The notes below the pieces were generated by a model. That model worked only from the letters and a program-made list of their open reading frames with translations. It was not told the DNA's origin and made no database searches. Shown here piece by piece: positions 42,923 through 47,084 of a stretch of DNA of 47,084 nt. This stretch comes from DATFES01 sp035457725 (GTDB lineage: Bacteria; Pseudomonadota; Alphaproteobacteria; CACIAM-22H2). Position 1 is the stretch's first letter. Each line of letters opens with the position of its first letter. The stretch covers positions 1 through 47,084 of the forward strand of contig DATIBC010000049.1 of assembly GCA_035457725.1 (NCBI GenBank), given 5' to 3'. The position numbers and the translations under genes were made by a program.

Positions 42923-43426
42923 TCAGCCGGTTGCCTTGGCCGTCGTGTAAACGTTGGCGACATGACCGCTGTCGCCGCGCTTGTGCGTCGTGGCGCTCGA
43001 CGTTTCCACCTTGCTGTCGTGGATGCAGTTGCCGTTGAGCACCGCGCCTTCCTCGATCGACAGGGCCTTGTAGGTCACATCGCCGGTCACGCGCGCGCTG
43101 CGCGCGATGCGCACCGTGGTGCCGCGGACGGCGCCATTGATCTCGCCGCTGATGATGACGGTCTCGGCGCTGGTGCCGCCCTTGACCTTGGCGCCCTCGC
43201 CGATCGTCACGGTGCGGCTTTCCACATCGCCTTCGACCGCGCCGTCGATTTGTACGTCGCCCGAGCAGATCAGATTGCCGACCACCTTCAGCTCGGCGCT
43301 GATGACGGACGGGCCCTTGGTCGCGCGCGCCTGCGAATGCGCGGGCGCATGCGACGCGGTCGCGGCGGCGGACGTCGTCTCGGGCGTCGATTTCATGTCG
43401 TAGTTTCTCTCGGTCTTGGTGAACAT
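42923..43426 (-). CDS. Bactofilin
   Basis: A 167-residue polymer-forming protein of the bactofilin (CcmA) family. After a disordered Ala/Thr-rich N-terminus, the central beta-helix domain runs from about residue 48 (VISAELKVVGNLICSGDVQIDGAVEGDV) with the repeating hydrophobic pattern TVTIGEGAKVKGG, and then a polar tail. Bactofilins form cytoskeletal filaments for cell shape or polarity. GAGGAAGGAC precedes the ATG at 43426. A second bactofilin gene lies 56 bases upstream. Confidence 0.93.
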   Translation of the reverse strand: MFTKTERNYDMKSTPETTSAAATASHAPAHSQARATKGPSVISAELKVVGNLICSGDVQIDGAVEGDVESRTVTIGEGAKVKGGTSAETVIISGEINGAVRGTTVRIARSARVTGDVTYKALSIEEGAVLNGNCIHDSKVETSSATTHKRGDSGHVANVYTTAKATG

Positions 43427-43482
43427 CGTGCTTGTCCTTCCTCTCATTCACGTTGTCTTACGAACGTTCCGCCGGGCCCGTT

Positions 43483-43830
43483 TTACTCCTCGTCCGTTTC
43501 CACGGAGCCCGATCTGAAGAAATTGATCGGCCGCCACGGCTTTAGCCCGTCGTGCACCGCCCCGGGCTCGATTTTCAGCACATGGTGAAAGACCTTGCCG
43601 ATGACTCGCGCGCAGCTGCCGAGCGTCACGTTGACCGCCACGACCCGTCCGCGCATCGAGCCATTGATCAAGACCGTCTCGGCATAGATCCGTCCTTCGA
43701 CATGTCCTCCTTCGCCGATCGTCAGACTGCGGCCGCGAACGATTCCCTCGACCAAACCGTCGATACGGATCGACCCGCTGCCGACCACATCGCCAATGAT
43801 TCTGAGGTCGGAGGTAATGACTGTGTTCAT
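43483..43830 (-). CDS. Bactofilin (second, short)
   Basis: A 115-residue bactofilin with almost no N-terminal extension: the beta-helix starts at residue 5 (ITSDLRIIGDVVGSGSIRIDG) and continues through SLTIGEGGHVEGRI. The C-terminus differs from the neighbour and ends with acidic residues. Both genes read in the same direction and may coassemble. ATG at 43830. Confidence 0.92.
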   Translation of the reverse strand: MNTVITSDLRIIGDVVGSGSIRIDGLVEGIVRGRSLTIGEGGHVEGRIYAETVLINGSMRGRVVAVNVTLGSCARVIGKVFHHVLKIEPGAVHDGLKPWRPINFFRSGSVETDEE

Positions 43831-44189
43831 ACGATGCTGATCGACCTACCCCCACTGTTACGCCCGTCCCCTGTTGGCACGACGACGTTTGCGGTGGATT
43901 CTTGATCCCGCCGCGCCAGCGCTGATCATACAAGCAAGCGAGGCGCGACGGAAGCGATCGTCTGCAGTCGTATTTTGACGAATCTCTAAGACTTTAGACA
44001 GTTAATATGACGCTCAACATGAAGTAGTTGTCGAGCTGCGTGCGGGCCACAAAATGTGGTAAGAGCGCTTTGGCGCGCAATTCTCCTGCCGCACGCCATC
44101 CGCCGCGCTGGCGGCGCGAAAGCGTGCCGCGTCGCAGGCGCTCGGCTATACTCCCGGCCCGCTTTCAAGCCGTTGCGCGCCTACTTTTC
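43831..44189. other. Gene-free divergent region bactofilin / NAD kinase
   Basis: 359 bases between divergent genes. It is AT-richer around 43975-44035. A TATACT sequence occurs about 36 bases before the NAD kinase start, but without a matching -35 element. No credible open frame with a ribosome binding site was seen. Confidence 0.5.
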
Positions 44190-44957
44190 ATGCCCAAACC
44201 GAAGATCGCCATCGTCGCCGCGGAGACCGAGGCGGCTCAAGTCGCCTTGCGCAGACTCGTACGACGCTACGGCGCCGCGCGACCCGAGGATGCCGAGGTC
44301 GTGGTCGCGTTGGGCGGGGACGGATTCATGTTGCAGACGATGCACCGTTTTCTTGAACACGGCCTGCCGATTTACGGCATGCACCGCGGCAGCGTCGGTT
44401 TTCTGCTCAACGAGTACGCGGAGCGGGGTCTCTATCAACGCATCGCGCGCGCCGAGCGCGTGACCCTCCACCCGCTGGCGATGGCCGCCGCGACGGTCAA
44501 GGGCCGAACCGTCGCGGCGCTGGCGATCAACGAGGTCTCGCTCTTGCGGCAGAAGCGGCAGGCGGCCAAGCTCAGAATTTTGGTCGACGGCGTCGAGCGG
44601 CTGCCCGAATTGATCTGCGACGGCGTCCTAGTGGCGACGCCTGCCGGCAGCACCGCCTATAACCTTTCGGCCCACGGTCCGATCATTCCGTTGGCCGCCG
44701 GACTCTTGGCCCTCACGCCGATCAGCGCCTTTCGTCCGCGGCGCTGGCGCGGCGCGCTGCTGCCGCGCCACGCCGCCACGACGATCGAAATCCTCGAGCC
44801 GGACAAGCGACCGGTGAGCGCCACCGCCGATCATACCGAGGTACGCGACGTCGCCTCGGTGAAAATTCGCGAGGAGCCCGACGTTTCCATCACCATTCTG
44901 TTCGATCCCGAGCACAATCTCGAGGAGCGCGTGCTCAAGGAGCAGTTCGCCCCGTGA
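44190..44957 (+). CDS. nadK: NAD kinase
   Basis: A 255-residue NAD kinase that makes NADP from NAD. The family motifs are present: VVVALGGDGFMLQTMH (GGDG near residue 44), GMHRGSVGFLLNEY, AINEVSLLR and ATPAGSTAYNLSAHGPI. The length is typical of the short alphaproteobacterial form. ATG at 44190 (MPKPKIAIVA). Confidence 0.97.
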   Translation: MPKPKIAIVAAETEAAQVALRRLVRRYGAARPEDAEVVVALGGDGFMLQTMHRFLEHGLPIYGMHRGSVGFLLNEYAERGLYQRIARAERVTLHPLAMAAATVKGRTVAALAINEVSLLRQKRQAAKLRILVDGVERLPELICDGVLVATPAGSTAYNLSAHGPIIPLAAGLLALTPISAFRPRRWRGALLPRHAATTIEILEPDKRPVSATADHTEVRDVASVKIREEPDVSITILFDPEHNLEERVLKEQFAP

Positions 44958-44990
44958 CGACGTTCATCGCGGCGACGGCCGAAATCGGCG

Positions 44991-45248
44991 TTATCCGCCG
45001 CTCAACGCCTGCACGATCTGCACCCCGTCGCTCGGCGCCAGCGAATGTGTCAGATCCATCACCTGGTCGCCGTTGACGAAGACCCGGACGTGCGGTCGTA
45101 TCCGGTCTTGCTCGTCGATGACGCGAAATCGCAGACCCCGATATTGACGATCGAGATCGACGAACAATTCGCCGAGCGTCGCGCCGCTCGCTTCGACCTC
45201 CCGTCGCTTGGTGTAGGAATAGAGCGGGCTGGGAATCAGAACCTTCAT
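44991..45248 (-). CDS. MoaD/ThiS family small sulfur-carrier-like protein
   Basis: An 85-residue ubiquitin-like protein: MKVLIPSPLYSYT start, the GATLGELFVDLDRQYRGL helix, VRVFVNGDQ and the C-terminal ALSGG. The Gly-Gly end is required for thiocarboxylation in MoaD/ThiS proteins. It is encoded 43 bases after a BNR-repeat protein on the same strand, a pairing known from other genomes, and far from moaA. So it may serve a pathway other than molybdopterin synthesis; this is inference. Confidence 0.9.
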   Translation of the reverse strand: MKVLIPSPLYSYTKRREVEASGATLGELFVDLDRQYRGLRFRVIDEQDRIRPHVRVFVNGDQVMDLTHSLAPSDGVQIVQALSGG

Positions 45249-45291
45249 CGCGCGATCCTCGCTACCGCCGAACGGCGCGGAGAGGGCGGTC

Positions 45292-46479
45292 CTATCCGAT
45301 CTCGGTGGTCTCAACCGCATAGATCTCGGGCAAATGCCGGGCGATGCAGGTCCACCGCCTGCCCTCGTCGCGGCTAATCCACAAGTCGCCGCTTGTCGTC
45401 CCGAAGTAAAGACCGACCGGGTTCTGTGCGTCGGCCGTCATTGCCTGGCGTTTGACCGTCCACCAAGCGTGCCGCTCGGGAAGGCCGGTATCGAGCCGCT
45501 GCCAGCGTTTTCCGCCGTCGCGCGTGACGTAGACGCTCGGAACGCCGTCCGGGCTGGTCCGCGGCCAAACTGTCGTGCCGTCCATCGGAAAGACCCAAAC
45601 GGTGTCCGCGTCGCGCGGGTGCACGACCATCGGAAAGCCGATATCGCCGACGCGTTTGGGCATTGTCTTGCCGATGCGCAGCCAATTTTTCGACGGCCGG
45701 TCCAGCCGGTAAATGCCACAGTGGTTCTGCTGGTACAGCCGATCCGGGTTGCTCGGACACATCCGAACGCAGTGGGGATCATGAAAAGCGATATTGGACC
45801 GATCGAAGCCTTCGACCACTTCGAGACCGTCGACGATCGGCGCGAATGTCCGGCCGCCGTCGATGGTTTCGTGCACGCCGCCGCCCGACATGGCGAAGTA
45901 CAGGTGATCGCGGTCGCGCGGGTCGACGATGATCGAGTGAAGCTTGGGCCCGTCGGGCGTTCCGTCCTGAACGGTGCCCATCCATGTCAGGTACTGCGGG
46001 TCGTCGTTGATGCTGGAAAACGGCTCCCAGGTGATCCCGCCGTCCTCGGAGCGAAAGAGCCCCTGCGGCGAGGTGCCCGCAAGCCATACGTTGGGTTCAT
46101 CGGGATGTCCGGGTGCGAGCCAGAACGTGTGATCGACGCTGCGTCCCTTCTCGCCTTCGCCCGCCTTTCGGAACGCCGGCGGTTTTGCCGCTTCTTTCCA
46201 TGTTCGGCCGAGATCGGTGGAGCGGAACACGGTCGGCCCGAGATGACCGGTCTTCGCTGCCGCGAGCAGCGTGCGCCGATCGCGTGGATCCAGAATCACA
46301 TGATTGACGATGTGGCCGAGGAAGTGCGGCCCGTCCGTCCGCCACGTCCGCCGCGCCGCGTCGCCATGATACAGCCAGGCGCCCTTGCGCGTGGCGACGA
46401 GCGCCAATACGTGGCGTGCCCGCGGCGCGCGGCGGGCGCGCTTTGTTCGAGACGCCGGTTTCTTCTTGGAACGCGCCAT
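45292..46479 (-). CDS. BNR-repeat beta-propeller protein (exo-sialidase-like fold)
   Basis: A 395-residue protein with repeated Asp-box/BNR motifs (for example STDLGRTW, SEDGGITW, TIDGGRTF, TRDGGKRW, SRDEGRRW), giving a beta-propeller like sialidases and photosystem assembly factors. A basic N-terminus (MARSKKKPASRTKRARR) takes the place of a signal peptide, so the protein should be cytoplasmic. Catalytic sialidase residues are not evident. Its gene partner is the MoaD/ThiS-like protein. Function unknown. Confidence 0.88.
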   Translation of the reverse strand: MARSKKKPASRTKRARRAPRARHVLALVATRKGAWLYHGDAARRTWRTDGPHFLGHIVNHVILDPRDRRTLLAAAKTGHLGPTVFRSTDLGRTWKEAAKPPAFRKAGEGEKGRSVDHTFWLAPGHPDEPNVWLAGTSPQGLFRSEDGGITWEPFSSINDDPQYLTWMGTVQDGTPDGPKLHSIIVDPRDRDHLYFAMSGGGVHETIDGGRTFAPIVDGLEVVEGFDRSNIAFHDPHCVRMCPSNPDRLYQQNHCGIYRLDRPSKNWLRIGKTMPKRVGDIGFPMVVHPRDADTVWVFPMDGTTVWPRTSPDGVPSVYVTRDGGKRWQRLDTGLPERHAWWTVKRQAMTADAQNPVGLYFGTTSGDLWISRDEGRRWTCIARHLPEIYAVETTEIG

Positions 46480-46649
46480 AAGACAGTTCTCCCTCGCGGC
46501 AGAAATCGGCGCAAAACAGCGCCGAGCATTTTTCCTCTAATTCGGCGGCATCGCAATGCCAAGTGAGATTCGTTGGACATTGCGCTTCGACACCCCCGCG
46601 GCGAGCTGGCGCGCCGGCTTCCGTCCGGCGCCAAATGCCCGAGAGGGGT

Positions 46650-47084
46650 TTAGTCCGGCGACACGACCGTGAGATAGGGCGCTGTCGGCTTCTCGGTATC
46701 GCCGAGCATCTTCGGCGGTTGGTGGCGAACCGGCTTCAGACTCTTGAGATATGAGGCCAGCGCTCGAGCGTCCGCATCGGTCAACCTGCCGTAACTGTGG
46801 TATGGCATGATCGGCGCCAACACGCGCCCGTCGGGCCGTTCGCCGGTGCGCACCGCCTTTATAATGTCGGCCTCGCTCCACTTGCCCAAGCCGGTTTCGG
46901 CGTCAGAGGTGAGATTGGGCGGATAAAAGATACCGAGCCCGGGAATCTTGAATCCGACCTCGGAGCCGGCAAGATGCCGACTTGGATCAGGCTTGCCGAC
47001 GAGAGCTCCCGTAGTGTGGCACCCGGCGCAGTCCATGATCGCCGCCAGATACTCGCCGCGTTTGACGCGCTCTTGCGAAAGCGC
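46650..47084 (-). CDS. Cytochrome c, 5' part cut by window edge
   Basis: A 144-residue stretch open to the window edge. It begins with VKRGEYLAAIMDCAGCH, holding a CxxCH haem site, and continues with the pattern IPGLGIFYPPNLTSDAETGLGKW and a Met ligand in APIMPYHSYG, typical of haem domains in dehydrogenase-linked cytochromes. The N-terminal signal lies outside the window. It ends at 46650 with VVSPD. The pattern resembles the diheme cytochrome at 364-1320. Confidence 0.85.
   Translation of the reverse strand, partial: ALSQERVKRGEYLAAIMDCAGCHTTGALVGKPDPSRHLAGSEVGFKIPGLGIFYPPNLTSDAETGLGKWSEADIIKAVRTGERPDGRVLAPIMPYHSYGRLTDADARALASYLKSLKPVRHQPPKMLGDTEKPTAPYLTVVSPD

Overview
The window looks like chromosomal DNA of an alphaproteobacterium with a GC-rich genome, probably a Rhodospirillales-type lineage (the order is inference). 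The evidence is the CckA-ChpT-CtrA-SciP cell-cycle phosphorelay, adjacent recA and alaS, two GAAC-N7-GTAC motifs upstream of recA that fit the alphaproteobacterial LexA box, clustered GANTC sites near cell-cycle genes, and respiratory c-type cytochromes. I see no rRNA, tRNA, CRISPR array, phage or transposase gene. Both window edges cut through cytochrome genes.

Layout. 1-1830 (minus): two cytochrome c' genes flanking a diheme cytochrome c. 2291-4863: a LOG-family enzyme, NADP-isocitrate dehydrogenase and a GNAT acetyltransferase. 4948-9107 (minus): alaS and recA. 9323-10982: a small mercury locus with a decayed merR remnant, merF, a GDCCVxC protein and an organomercurial lyase-like gene, but no mercuric reductase. 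10979-13492 (minus): cckA. 13869-16942: a secreted NPCAAK-repeat protein, a His-rich hypothetical protein, and a YeeE/YedE transporter with a DUF302 protein. 17113-19758: stomatin/NfeD pair and an MFS transporter. 19804-23214: dksA, sciP, a FliJ-like gene, ctrA and chpT. 23318-25206: DUF3553 protein, periplasmic ankyrin protein, cytochrome c and a 42-residue membrane peptide.

25223-42857 is one large metabolic block for a molybdenum/tungsten formate dehydrogenase. It holds the structural genes (TAT-target peptide, alpha, Fe-S beta, cytochrome b gamma), a TorD-type chaperone, accessory DUF3305/DUF3306 proteins, fdhD and mobA, a tungstate ABC transporter (tupBCA), a one-component regulator with a ligand-binding-like domain, a multi-cluster ferredoxin-like protein and moaA. 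The alpha subunit has Cys, not selenocysteine, at the catalytic position and a TAT leader, so the enzyme is predicted to be periplasmic and to feed electrons to quinone through the cytochrome b subunit. A secreted seven-bladed WD40 protein lies at the end of the same operon.

42923-47084: two bactofilin genes, NAD kinase, a MoaD/ThiS-like small protein paired with a BNR-repeat protein, and a partial cytochrome c.

The most unusual points are the mercury locus with a broken regulator and no reductase, the NPCAAK-repeat protein, the almost complete CtrA phosphorelay within about 12 kb, and the ankyrin/cytochrome/micropeptide group.
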